Shown here one piece after another: positions 52,764-61,100 of a DNA stretch of 64,000 nucleotides (its first letter is position 1; each line of letters begins with the position of its first letter). The notes beneath the pieces are model-generated. The model saw only the letters and a list, made by a program, of their open reading frames with translations. It did not search any database and was not told the DNA's origin. This DNA comes from an uncultured Bacteroidales bacterium. GTDB lineage: Bacteria; Bacteroidota; Bacteroidia; Bacteroidales; F082. The translations under genes and the position numbers were made by a program. Location: positions 620,001-684,000 of the forward strand of contig CAMYXP010000001.1 of the NCBI GenBank assembly GCA_947303085.1, given 5' to 3'.

Positions 52764-52771
52764 CAAAATTA
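52764..52771 (-). promoter_or_regulatory. TAnnTTTG -7 element for the GH97 gene
   Basis: Minus-strand TAATTTTG, 73 nt before the ATG; the transcribed leader would contain the whole dispersed repeat. Confidence 0.55.
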
Positions 52772-52803
52772 AACTAAATATCTTTTCGTATCTAAAAATT
52801 CTT

Positions 52804-52811
52804 TAATTTTG
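52804..52811 (+). promoter_or_regulatory. TAnnTTTG -7 element for pepE
   Basis: TAATTTTG, 22 nt before the pepE ATG; divergent from the GH97 promoter. Confidence 0.6.
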
Positions 52812-52833
52812 TAAAAATTTTAAAAAATAAACT

Positions 52834-53598
52834 ATGAGAAATTTACTATTAATCAGCAATTCAACAAACTTTGGTGAAACATATTTGGCTTGGGCAATGA
52901 CTCAGCTCGAGCAGTTTTTCGAAAAAAATAAACTCGGCGCGAAGACCAAGGTCGCTTTCGTTCCTTTCGCTGGCGTTTTCATCGGCGGAAATCCTTATCC
53001 GAAGAGCTATGATGCTTATACTGAGAAGGTTAAGAAAGTTTTCAACGAGAAATTGGGTGTCGAAAAGTTCGTATCGGTCCACGAAGTAGAGGATAAAGTG
53101 GGTCTTGTGAAGACTGCCGACTGCATCGTCGTAGGTGGCGGCAACACCTTCCATCTCGTCGCGGAATTGCATAAATTCGGACTTATGCAAGCCATAGCTG
53201 AATGCGCCAACAACGGCACGCCTTACATCGGATGGAGTGCCGGCTCAAACATCGCTTGCCCTACTCTCTGCACCACAAACGATATGCCTATAGTGCAGCC
53301 TGCAAGCTTTAATACATTGAATCTCATACCTTTCCAGATAAATCCTCATTATCTCGACCCGCATCCTGAAATCGACAAGATGATAAAACATGGCGGCGAG
53401 ACTCGTCAGGACCGTATCAACGAATATCTCGCGGTGCGCCAGGAGATGAAGGTCGTCGGATTGCGTGAAGCCACAGCGATTTGGGTGGTTGGCGACAAGT
53501 ATTTCCTCAAAGGCGGCAAGAAAATGATGATTTTCCAATACGGCAAGGAACCTGTCGAGCTCGAACCTAATCAGGAAATAACGAAATTCGTGCTGTGA
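52834..53598 (+). CDS. pepE: Dipeptidase E (peptidase S51)
   Basis: A serine peptidase that cleaves Asp-X dipeptides in the cytoplasm. 254 residues: LLLISNSTNFGETYLAWA, VAFVPFAGV, DCIVVGGGNTFHLVAEL, the nucleophile Ser in IGWSAGSNIACPT, INPHYLDPHPEID and REATAIWVVGDK. All match the S51 family, a little longer than the E. coli enzyme (229 residues). Monocistronic by position. Confidence 0.94.
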   Translation: MRNLLLISNSTNFGETYLAWAMTQLEQFFEKNKLGAKTKVAFVPFAGVFIGGNPYPKSYDAYTEKVKKVFNEKLGVEKFVSVHEVEDKVGLVKTADCIVVGGGNTFHLVAELHKFGLMQAIAECANNGTPYIGWSAGSNIACPTLCTTNDMPIVQPASFNTLNLIPFQINPHYLDPHPEIDKMIKHGGETRQDRINEYLAVRQEMKVVGLREATAIWVVGDKYFLKGGKKMMIFQYGKEPVELEPNQEITKFVL

Positions 53599-53621
53599 TT
53601 GTGAATAAAATGCGTTTTTTC

Positions 53622-53652
53622 TTGTTTTGTAAAAGAAAAATGTTTATATTTG
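53622..53652 (+). promoter_or_regulatory. Promoter of the five-gene envelope run
   Basis: TTG (53622-53624) lies 20 bp before TATATTTG (53645-53652). It is the only clear promoter before the run 53683-57871. Confidence 0.68.
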
Positions 53653-53682
53653 CAAATTTTATAGAAAATTAATAATTAAAAT

Positions 53683-54267
53683 ATGAAAAAGATATTTTAC
53701 CTCGTGATTGCGGTGTTGTTGCTCTCGGCAATTCCTGAAATCTCATTTGCCCAGTCGAACGACCCGTTCGATAATGAGACTCTTAAAGCGACAGGCACCA
53801 CAACAAAACGCGAAAAGAAAGTCGACCGTAAGAAAAAGGTTGAGACTGAAGAGGTTACAACAGCAAAACCTCAGCCGCAGCCACAACCGAAACCTGTTGT
53901 TGAAGAGGTTAAAGTAAACGATATGGTGGTCTCCAACCCTTGTGATGAATGGCTCGATTTCGAGTTAGTCTCTTTGGTTGGAAGCAGAGGATCACAAACC
54001 GTAAAGCTTACCGCTAAAATCACAAATCATAAGAGCAATAAGAGAATGTATGTCGGTGGAAATTTCATCGCCTACGATAGCGAAGGCGAGGAGCATAGAA
54101 CCGGTTATTACAGCGGATATGATATGCTTACCGATATCACGGTGAAGTTTTCACTTGATGTTCCTGGGAAAATCAACCCGGCTAAAACAAAAGTTATGCC
54201 TGTCATCAGCTTCAACATTGATGACTGCCGCATCGAATTGAGAAACGTGCCAATTGATTGGAAATAA
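53683..54267 (+). CDS. Exported protein of unknown function, first gene of the envelope run
   Basis: 194 residues with a Sec signal (MKKIFYLVIAVLLLSAIPEISFAQ). A Lys/Arg-rich stretch (about 40-55) and a KPQPQPQPKPV linker lead into a C-terminal beta domain (residues about 85-194: SLVGSRGSQTVKLTAKITNHKSNKRMYVGGNFIAYDSEGEEH), which looks like an Ig-like sandwich. No family recognised. 12 bp separate it from the DUF6175 gene. Confidence 0.78.
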   Translation: MKKIFYLVIAVLLLSAIPEISFAQSNDPFDNETLKATGTTTKREKKVDRKKKVETEEVTTAKPQPQPQPKPVVEEVKVNDMVVSNPCDEWLDFELVSLVGSRGSQTVKLTAKITNHKSNKRMYVGGNFIAYDSEGEEHRTGYYSGYDMLTDITVKFSLDVPGKINPAKTKVMPVISFNIDDCRIELRNVPIDWK

Positions 54268-54279
54268 AAATGTTTTGTT

Positions 54280-55716
54280 ATGAGAAATATTACAAAATTC
54301 GCTTTTATTCAAGCTGTGGCGTTGCTGCTTTTGGCAAACACGGCTTTCGCGCAGAAACAAAATGAGAAAAGATCGGTCCTCGACCAGCAGTATGAGGTGC
54401 AATATTCCGGCGTAGGTCAGGACGGGACAAAGGTTTTCACTGTCATCACAACAGCTAAAGACGCCACCGAAGGTGTCGAGATGGCTAAACGTGACGCTGT
54501 GGCAGCCTGTCTTTTCCGTGGAATAGCGGCTTCGGGACAAACCAAAGCCACTCCGGCTATCGTGTCTTACGACGTGGCTGAGAAAAACATCGATTTCTTC
54601 GAGAATTTCCTGGCACTTCCGACAAAGAAGACCCCTGGCGGACAATATCATCGTTTCATCAACAGAACGGGTAACCCTCAGACCGTGAAAAACGGCAAGG
54701 CTTACAACGTCTCGATTGAGGTTCAGGTGAAATACGACGAACTCGTGAAATACATGCAGGATAAAGGCTATGCTACAGATGTCAAGACCACAACTGCCGG
54801 AAAATATGCCAAACCTATCCTGATGGTCGTTCCGTCGGATGTCTACTGCAACGACATGGGATTCGTACAGAAATGGAAAGACGAGAACGGCAACGTGCAG
54901 ACTATCCCTAACTACGATATCTTCGGCCGTGAAGACAGCCGCGACCTGCGTCTCGTGATAGCTTCACTGAATGAGATTTTCAAAAACAAAGGCTTTGAGA
55001 CACAGAGCCTTGAGTTCCTCCTCAAAAGCCTAAAACAGGAAGAACAGGAGAACGCTCTTATCGGTGACGACTACGAACTCGACGGCCAGATCGTTGAGTC
55101 GCCAATCGACCGCATCAAACGTACCGCTAACGTCGATTTCATCGTCGACCTTGACTTCGAGGTGATGGAAAAAGGCATGGGACGTTATATCACATTCAAC
55201 ATGAGAGCCGTCGACGTGAGTGCTAACGCTAGAGAAATAGCTCACGCTCACGGCGATGGAAAACCGTCTAACTCAGCTACAGTCAACACTTTGCTTGAAG
55301 AAGCTGTGCTTAATCACATGGATGGTTTCTGCAAGAAACTGCAGGATGAATTCGTCGACATGTCGAAAAACGGCCGTATGATTACCGTGAAAATCAAGAG
55401 AACCGACAACTCTCCATACAACCTCTTGAGAGATACCTTCGTGTTTGAAGGCGAACAAACAGCCTTGAACGATATCATCTACTATTGGTTGCAGGACAAC
55501 ACCGTCGATGGCAACCCTACAAGAACCATCACTCCTAACGTGCTGACATTCAATCAGGTGATGATTCCATTGACAAAAGAAGGCCGTCGTGGCGCTATCC
55601 AACGTGTTGATACTCAAAGCTATCTGACAGGTTTGCAAAGCTTCCTGAGAAACAATTACAGTATCGACGGCACCATCTATATGCGCGGCCCGAGCGAGGT
55701 TTGGTTGGTTTTATAA
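54280..55716 (+). CDS. DUF6175 protein with an extra N-terminal domain
   Basis: 478 residues with signal peptide (MRNITKFAFIQAVALLLLANTAFAQ). Residues about 165-478 match the Bacteroidetes family DUF6175: KPILMVVPSDVYCNDMGF, DLRLVIASLNEIFKNKGFETQSLE, IVESPIDRIKRTANVDFIVDLDF, TVNTLLEEAVLNHMDGFCKKLQD. Residues about 30-160 are a separate domain (VFTVITTAKDATEGVEMAKRDAVAACLFRGIA), whose helix-then-strand pattern resembles the LPP20/FlgT-type units in the downstream genes. Function unknown; periplasmic by the signal. Confidence 0.83.
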   Translation: MRNITKFAFIQAVALLLLANTAFAQKQNEKRSVLDQQYEVQYSGVGQDGTKVFTVITTAKDATEGVEMAKRDAVAACLFRGIAASGQTKATPAIVSYDVAEKNIDFFENFLALPTKKTPGGQYHRFINRTGNPQTVKNGKAYNVSIEVQVKYDELVKYMQDKGYATDVKTTTAGKYAKPILMVVPSDVYCNDMGFVQKWKDENGNVQTIPNYDIFGREDSRDLRLVIASLNEIFKNKGFETQSLEFLLKSLKQEEQENALIGDDYELDGQIVESPIDRIKRTANVDFIVDLDFEVMEKGMGRYITFNMRAVDVSANAREIAHAHGDGKPSNSATVNTLLEEAVLNHMDGFCKKLQDEFVDMSKNGRMITVKIKRTDNSPYNLLRDTFVFEGEQTALNDIIYYWLQDNTVDGNPTRTITPNVLTFNQVMIPLTKEGRRGAIQRVDTQSYLTGLQSFLRNNYSIDGTIYMRGPSEVWLVL

Positions 55717-55733
55717 TTTAAAATGGTAAGAAA

Positions 55734-56282
55734 ATGAAAAGGATTAAATTGTTTTTATTGGCGGCGCTTGTAATGATTTCAAGCTCTTTGCTGAAAGCTC
55801 AGTCGGAAATGACCTTCGAACAGATGATACCTGTCAGAGTCCTCATGCCTGTTAACAAAGAGGTGAAAGGCGACGCCCTCACGGTGCTTTACAACAGAAT
55901 AAATCAGGCGGTGACACTCAACGGATTAGGCTCTTCGACCAATGAAAGCCGTTTCCTCATCGTCACATCTGTCACGATAATCTCAAAGTCGGTGGTGCCG
56001 GCAGTTCCGCCACAATATACCGCTGAGGTTGAGATGGCATTCTATTTTGTCGATAATGTCAACAAAGTGATTCTCTCGCAGGAGATGATTACCAAGAAAG
56101 GTATCGACAGCAGTGACGACAAAGCTGTGGCGAAAGCTATCAAATATGTTCAGGCTCGTGATCCTAAGTTCAAGAAACTCATAACCATAGGCAAACAAAG
56201 AGCCATAGAGTATTACAAAGCCACTGAAGCGACAGAGTCGGATGAGAACTCAACGCCTGATGTCTCTTGGATTTTTGAATAA
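55734..56282 (+). CDS. Exported protein of unknown function in the envelope run
   Basis: 182 residues with a signal peptide (MKRIKLFLLAALVMISSSLLKAQ). The body (RVLMPVNKEVKGDALTVLYNRINQAVTLNG, FLIVTSVTIISKSVVPAVPPQYTAEVEMAFYF) alternates strands and helices in a way that recalls CsgG/FlgT-like periplasmic domains; that is a weak resemblance, not a family match. 17 bp after DUF6175 and 15 bp before the LPP20-like gene. Confidence 0.75.
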   Translation: MKRIKLFLLAALVMISSSLLKAQSEMTFEQMIPVRVLMPVNKEVKGDALTVLYNRINQAVTLNGLGSSTNESRFLIVTSVTIISKSVVPAVPPQYTAEVEMAFYFVDNVNKVILSQEMITKKGIDSSDDKAVAKAIKYVQARDPKFKKLITIGKQRAIEYYKATEATESDENSTPDVSWIFE

Positions 56283-56297
56283 TGAAATTTTGAAGTT

Positions 56298-57224
56298 ATG
56301 AAAAAGATATTGATAATAGCACTCAGTTTGATTCTCCCTCTTTGCACATTCGCACAGAAAAAAGGCTTCAAACTCGTGGAAAAAAGCGGCGAAAAACCTG
56401 AATGGGTCGGAAAAGGCAGCGTAAAAGACTTTATCATCGTCCAGTCCGACAAACCAACTATCGATGAGGCTAAAGCCGACGCCATGCAGAAAGTGCGCGC
56501 TGAGATAGCCTCGTCGGTGGCGACAAATGTGATGCGTACTGTCAACTCTTATACCCAAAAGACCATCGAAGACGGTAACGCGACAACCAACGCCACTATG
56601 TCGATAGAATCAACTTCTAAAATAGCTAAAATGCCTGCTATTCAAGGAGTTAGCATCACTAAGGCAGAGACATATCAGGAGCTGTTTAAAAATAAGAAGA
56701 CAGGTGAGGAATATTACAACCTCTATGTGAAATACCCATTCTCGCAGTTCGACCTCGTGGAACTCGTCACAGCATACGAGAAACATGAGAAAGAGATTGA
56801 TAATCAAATCGCTGAATATGAAGACGGACTCGATAATATCGAATCGGTTGAACAGATCGACGCTGCAATCATTGCACTCGGAGCGCTTTCGAAAGAACTC
56901 GGTAGCGATGATGCCAGAGTCGACAGAATCAGCGGAATATCAAACAGATACATCGCGATTTATGATAATATCATCATTGATATCGTCAATAATGTGAAAG
57001 GACAACTCACTGTCAGACTCGTTTACAACGGCAAGACCGTCGCCACATCACAAAAACCACGTGTTTCGTCGAATTGCGCGGCGCAGTTTAATGTGAAAAA
57101 CGATGATAACAATGTGATTATCAACTACAATGCCGATTATTGCTACGATCAAGACGATAATTATATTGAGATTAGATTCAGATTCGGCTCGAAATTCGTG
57201 AAAGAAAAAGCATATTTTAAATAG
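56298..57224 (+). CDS. LPP20-like exported protein
   Basis: 308 residues with signal peptide (MKKILIIALSLILPLCTFAQ). KPEWVGKGSVKDFIIVQSDKPTIDEAKADAMQKVRAEIASSVATNV is the signature of the LPP20 lipoprotein fold, in which a helix of small and charged residues packs on a sheet. A coiled segment (EKHEKEIDNQIAEYEDGLDNI) and a C-terminal Ig-like part (GQLTVRLVYNGKTVATSQKP) follow. LPP20 proteins are known surface or sheath-associated lipoproteins, but this one lacks the lipobox Cys. Confidence 0.8.
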   Translation: MKKILIIALSLILPLCTFAQKKGFKLVEKSGEKPEWVGKGSVKDFIIVQSDKPTIDEAKADAMQKVRAEIASSVATNVMRTVNSYTQKTIEDGNATTNATMSIESTSKIAKMPAIQGVSITKAETYQELFKNKKTGEEYYNLYVKYPFSQFDLVELVTAYEKHEKEIDNQIAEYEDGLDNIESVEQIDAAIIALGALSKELGSDDARVDRISGISNRYIAIYDNIIIDIVNNVKGQLTVRLVYNGKTVATSQKPRVSSNCAAQFNVKNDDNNVIINYNADYCYDQDDNYIEIRFRFGSKFVKEKAYFK

Positions 57225-57265
57225 AAATAATCAACAAACAAATTACTAACTAAAAATTTATTATC

Positions 57266-57871
57266 ATGAAAAAACTCGGTTTAATTTTAGGAATCGCATT
57301 GATTTCATTGGCAGCAATTTCATGCGGCTCAAGCAAAAAAGCAACAAAACAGGACGCACCGGCTCAGCAGCCAGCTCCAGTAGTTCAAAATCAACCTGCA
57401 GGTTTGCCATGTCCTGACTGCGTAGCAACAGCAACCAAATTCAAATATCTGGCTCAGACAGTCGCTGAAAGCGAATACGATATCCAGAGTGCGCGTATCT
57501 TCGCTGAGCAGAACGCTCGCGACGGTCTTCAGGCTATGATCGAGTCAGTCGTTACAAGATCAGTCGACCAGTTTACACAGCAACACCGCGATGGCAACAA
57601 TGTTAAAAACATTGCAAAAGGCACCATCCAGTCAGTTGGTATCATCAAAGGTAAGATCAAGAACACTCCTGTGACATGCTGGGATGCTCAGCCTAGCAAG
57701 CTCACTCCAGGTAAGATCGCTGTTTATGTTTGCGTTGAATACAATGCAGAAGAGGTCTATGAGCAGGTTGTTGAGACAATGAGCGCCGACAGCGAGCTGA
57801 AGATCGACTTCAAGCAGGAGCAGTACAAAAACGACTTTTACAAAGCTTTGGAAGAATACAGCAATAATTAA
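57266..57871 (+). CDS. LPP20-like lipoprotein
   Basis: 201 residues with a strong lipobox (LISLAAISC then GSSKKATK) and a Pro/Gln linker. CPDCVATATKFKYLAQTVAESEYDIQSARIFAEQNARDGLQAMIESVVTRSVDQF is again LPP20-like. The codons favour GCA, CCA and ACA as in gcvP, suggesting strong expression (inference). Ends 2 bp before the calcium ATPase start. Confidence 0.8.
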   Translation: MKKLGLILGIALISLAAISCGSSKKATKQDAPAQQPAPVVQNQPAGLPCPDCVATATKFKYLAQTVAESEYDIQSARIFAEQNARDGLQAMIESVVTRSVDQFTQQHRDGNNVKNIAKGTIQSVGIIKGKIKNTPVTCWDAQPSKLTPGKIAVYVCVEYNAEEVYEQVVETMSADSELKIDFKQEQYKNDFYKALEEYSNN

Positions 57872-57873
57872 TA

Positions 57874-60600
57874 ATGAAATATCAAGGGCTTAATGCCAAG
57901 CAAGTAGAAGAAAGCCGTGCTAAGCACGGCTTTAATATTCTCACTCCACCTAAAAAGGAGTCTGTTTTTCATCAGTTTTTGGGCAAATTCAAGGATTCTA
58001 TCATACAAATCCTTCTGATAGCCCTTGTCTTGTCGGTCGGAGTGGCTGTATATCAATATGTTACGACTGACGAGGGTGCTGGCGTTTTGCTCGAGCCACT
58101 TGGTATTTTCATAGCGATAATGTTGGCGACATGTGTCGGTTTTATCTTCGAGCTGAGCGCCAACAAAAAATTCGACATCCTCAATCAAGTCAATGATGAG
58201 GAGACCGTCAAAGTGATTCGTGACGGCAACGTCACCCTAGTGCAACGCCGCGAGATAGTGGTGGGCGACATCGTGGTGATTGAAACCGGCGACGAAGTGC
58301 CTGCCGACGGCGTGCTGCTAGACGCCTTTTCGCTGCAGGTCAACGAATCGGATCTTACAGGCGAGCCGATGGCAAGAAAAACCATCGACGAAAACGACTT
58401 CAACGACGAAGCCACCTATCCGTCAAACTGGGTGATGCGTGGTAGCAAAGTTATTGACGGTCATGGAGTTATGCAGGTCGAGAGGGTAGGCGACGAGACC
58501 GAATGGGGCAAGGTTTACAAAGGCTCACAAATCGATAGCAACGTCAAGACACCTTTAAACATCCAACTCGACAAACTTGGACAGGTAATATGCTATGCGA
58601 GCTATATAATAGCAGCTATAATCCTAGTGACACGTTTTGTGATGTATTTTGTCCATGTCGACCCGATTGGCGACGGCGTCGAATGGCTGAAATTCGCGCA
58701 ATATGCTCTTAACACATTGATGATTGCTGTCACAATTATCGTGGTGGCGGTGCCTGAAGGTCTGCCGATGAGCGTCACTCTCAGTCTTGCTTTGAGCATG
58801 CGTAGAATGCTGACAACCAACAACTTAGTCAGAAAGATGCATGCCTGCGAGACCATGGGCGCCGCAACCGTCATCTGTACCGACAAAACCGGCACTCTGA
58901 CGCAAAACCAGATGAGTGTCAGCGAGATATTGTCATATCGCAAGATCGACGATATACTGCGCGAGAGCATCGCGGTCAACACCACCGCACATCTCGATTT
59001 TACTGATAAAGAGAAGATAAAAGTGATTGGCAATCCTACCGAAGGAGCCATGTTGCTGTGGCTTAACTCGTTGGGAGCCAATTATTTAAAATATAGAGAG
59101 GATCTCAAACTTCTGTATCAGGTGCCTTTCTCCACGAAATATAAGTTCATGGCTACTATCGTCGACTCGAAGATATTCAACAAGCCGATGTTTTATGTGA
59201 AAGGCGCGCCTGAAATCATCCTCGCTCATTGTAATAGAATTGCTACCGATTCGGGAGCTGTTGATATTGAAAAATATCGAAAGGATATTGAAAATCAACT
59301 GCTTGCGTATGGTAACAAGGCTATGAGGACTTTGGCGTTGGCATATAAGGAGGCCGATCCGGACGAACAGTCGTTTGACCCGAAGACCGACAATCTGGTG
59401 GCTGAAAACCTTGTATTCTTGGCTGCTTTCGCTATTGCCGACCCGATCCGCTCTGATGTGGCCGATGCCGTGGCAAGCTGCATGAACGCTGGCATCGACG
59501 TGAAAATTGTCACTGGCGACACTCCTGGTACAGCTATCGAGATCGGACGGCAGCTCGGATTGTGGAAAGACACCGACCAGAAAGACTTCAACCATATCTC
59601 GGGCAAGGATTTTGAGGCGCTTTCCGACGAGGAGGCGAAACGTCGTATTCCATTGATAAAGATTATGTCGCGCGCGCGTCCTATGGACAAGGAACGCCTT
59701 GTGCGTCTGCAGCAATATAACGGCGAAGTGGTTGCTGTCACAGGTGATGGCACCAACGACGCTCCGGCTTTGAAAGCGGCGCAGGTGGGACTCTCGATGG
59801 GCGACGGTACCACAGTGGCGAAAGAAGCATCCGACATCACCATACTCGACAACTCGTTCAAGAGCATCGCCCGTGCTGTGATGTGGGGACGCTCGCTGTA
59901 TCTGAACATCCAGCGTTTCATACTGTTCCAGATGACAATCAACGTGGCGGCTTGCCTCGTGGTGATGTTCGGCGCCTTGCTTGGCACCGACGCCGTCCTG
60001 ACAGTGACGCAGATGCTCTGGGTGAACCTTATCATGGATACATTCGCGGCTCTGGCATTAGCCTCGTTGCCGCCTTCAGAAGCCGTGATGAACGAGAAAC
60101 CGCGTGCAAAAGACGCTCACATCCTCACCAAACCGATGATTTACTCGATTTTCACCGTGGGCGTGCTGTTTGTTCTCATCATGCTAGGATTTGTACAGTA
60201 TTTCAAACACGTCGAGGTGAATACTCTCGCCGATTTCTCGGTCATCGATTATCTTAATAATTACTTCAATTTCAAAACGTTAGATGGCGAAAAATATACA
60301 ACTTACGAGCATTCGCTGACGTTTACGATATTCGTTTTCCTGCAGTTCTGGAATCTTTTCAACGCAAAAGCTTATCACACTGGAAAAACGGCTTTCGCCA
60401 ATGCCGCCAAGAGTTTCGGAGGCTTTGAACTGGCTCTGGTGATAATTCTTGTCGGACAGTTTGTCATTGTCACGTTCGGAAGCGAGATGTTCGGCGTTGA
60501 ACCTCTCAAATGGCAAGACTGGCTTATATGTCTGCTCGGCACAAGCCCTGTCATTTTAATCGGTGAAATTGTACGACTTGTTAAAAAAGAAACTATTTGA
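57874..60600 (+). CDS. Calcium-transporting P-type ATPase, PMCA type (P2B)
   Basis: 908 residues with ten predicted membrane helices. GDIVVIETGDEVPADGVLL and ESDLTGEP are the actuator motifs; the phospho-acceptor Asp (about 336) is in CTDKTGTLTQNQMS; nucleotide-binding KGAPEIIL; hinge VTGDGTNDAPALKAAQVGLSMG. M4 carries VAVPEGLPMSVTLSLALSMRRML, and M6 carries WVNLIMDTFAALALASLPP, which mark the calmodulin-type plasma-membrane Ca2+ pump group with one Ca2+ site. It should pump Ca2+ out of the cytoplasm. Only 2 bp separate it from the lipoprotein gene upstream, so co-transcription with the envelope run is likely. Confidence 0.93.
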   Translation: MKYQGLNAKQVEESRAKHGFNILTPPKKESVFHQFLGKFKDSIIQILLIALVLSVGVAVYQYVTTDEGAGVLLEPLGIFIAIMLATCVGFIFELSANKKFDILNQVNDEETVKVIRDGNVTLVQRREIVVGDIVVIETGDEVPADGVLLDAFSLQVNESDLTGEPMARKTIDENDFNDEATYPSNWVMRGSKVIDGHGVMQVERVGDETEWGKVYKGSQIDSNVKTPLNIQLDKLGQVICYASYIIAAIILVTRFVMYFVHVDPIGDGVEWLKFAQYALNTLMIAVTIIVVAVPEGLPMSVTLSLALSMRRMLTTNNLVRKMHACETMGAATVICTDKTGTLTQNQMSVSEILSYRKIDDILRESIAVNTTAHLDFTDKEKIKVIGNPTEGAMLLWLNSLGANYLKYREDLKLLYQVPFSTKYKFMATIVDSKIFNKPMFYVKGAPEIILAHCNRIATDSGAVDIEKYRKDIENQLLAYGNKAMRTLALAYKEADPDEQSFDPKTDNLVAENLVFLAAFAIADPIRSDVADAVASCMNAGIDVKIVTGDTPGTAIEIGRQLGLWKDTDQKDFNHISGKDFEALSDEEAKRRIPLIKIMSRARPMDKERLVRLQQYNGEVVAVTGDGTNDAPALKAAQVGLSMGDGTTVAKEASDITILDNSFKSIARAVMWGRSLYLNIQRFILFQMTINVAACLVVMFGALLGTDAVLTVTQMLWVNLIMDTFAALALASLPPSEAVMNEKPRAKDAHILTKPMIYSIFTVGVLFVLIMLGFVQYFKHVEVNTLADFSVIDYLNNYFNFKTLDGEKYTTYEHSLTFTIFVFLQFWNLFNAKAYHTGKTAFANAAKSFGGFELALVIILVGQFVIVTFGSEMFGVEPLKWQDWLICLLGTSPVILIGEIVRLVKKETI

Positions 60601-60601
60601 T

Positions 60602-61021
60602 ATGAGAATCTTGATATTAAACGGACCGAATCTTAACCTTATCGGTAGAAGAGAGCCTGAAATATATGGTAATCAATCACTTGATGAGTTTATTGACACA
60701 TTGAAACAACGCTTCCACGATTGCGAAATCGACTCTTTTCAGTCGAATCACGAGGGAGTTTTGATTGATAAATTGCAAGAGGCAATGGATAAGTACGACG
60801 GCGTTGTTATGAATCCAGGCGGTTATGCCCACACCTCAATCGCATTAATGGATACCGTCAAAGCTATAAAAATTCCTGTTGTCGAGGTTCATATCTCAAA
60901 TATTTTCGAAAGAGAGGCATTCCGACAACATTCCTATACTGCCGAAGCCGCAGTGAAATCAATCGCCGGACACGGTTTGGAAGGCTACGCCGAAGCTGTG
61001 GAATATCTTGTGAAACGATAA
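60602..61021 (+). CDS. aroQ: Type II 3-dehydroquinate dehydratase
   Basis: Third step of the shikimate pathway. 139 residues from ATG 60602, the bases after the ATPase stop; the longer ORF start is inside the ATPase. RILILNGPNLNLIGRREPEIYG holds the catalytic Tyr, SNHEGVLIDKLQ and NPGGYAHTSIALMD the substrate loop, and VEVHISNIFEREAFRQHSY the catalytic His and Arg. A small dodecameric enzyme of normal length. Confidence 0.96.
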   Translation: MRILILNGPNLNLIGRREPEIYGNQSLDEFIDTLKQRFHDCEIDSFQSNHEGVLIDKLQEAMDKYDGVVMNPGGYAHTSIALMDTVKAIKIPVVEVHISNIFEREAFRQHSYTAEAAVKSIAGHGLEGYAEAVEYLVKR

Positions 61022-61022
61022 T

Positions 61023-61095
61023 GTTTTTAGTCATTGTTTTTCGGCTGCCGCTTTTTTTCAAAAATCGAAGGCCTTCAAAATTGATGACTAAAAAC
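61023..61095. repeat. Inverted repeat between convergent aroQ and GT2
   Basis: GTTTTTAGTCAT (61023-61034) and ATGACTAAAAAC (61084-61095) are perfect 12-bp arms; GAAGGCCTTC lies between. Probably a two-way transcription stop for aroQ and the GT2 gene. Confidence 0.65.
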
Positions 61096-61100
61096 TGTTG

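Noticed and set aside
60563-60601. N-terminal extension of AroQ
   Set aside because: It lies inside the ATPase gene; family members begin at MRILILNGPN.
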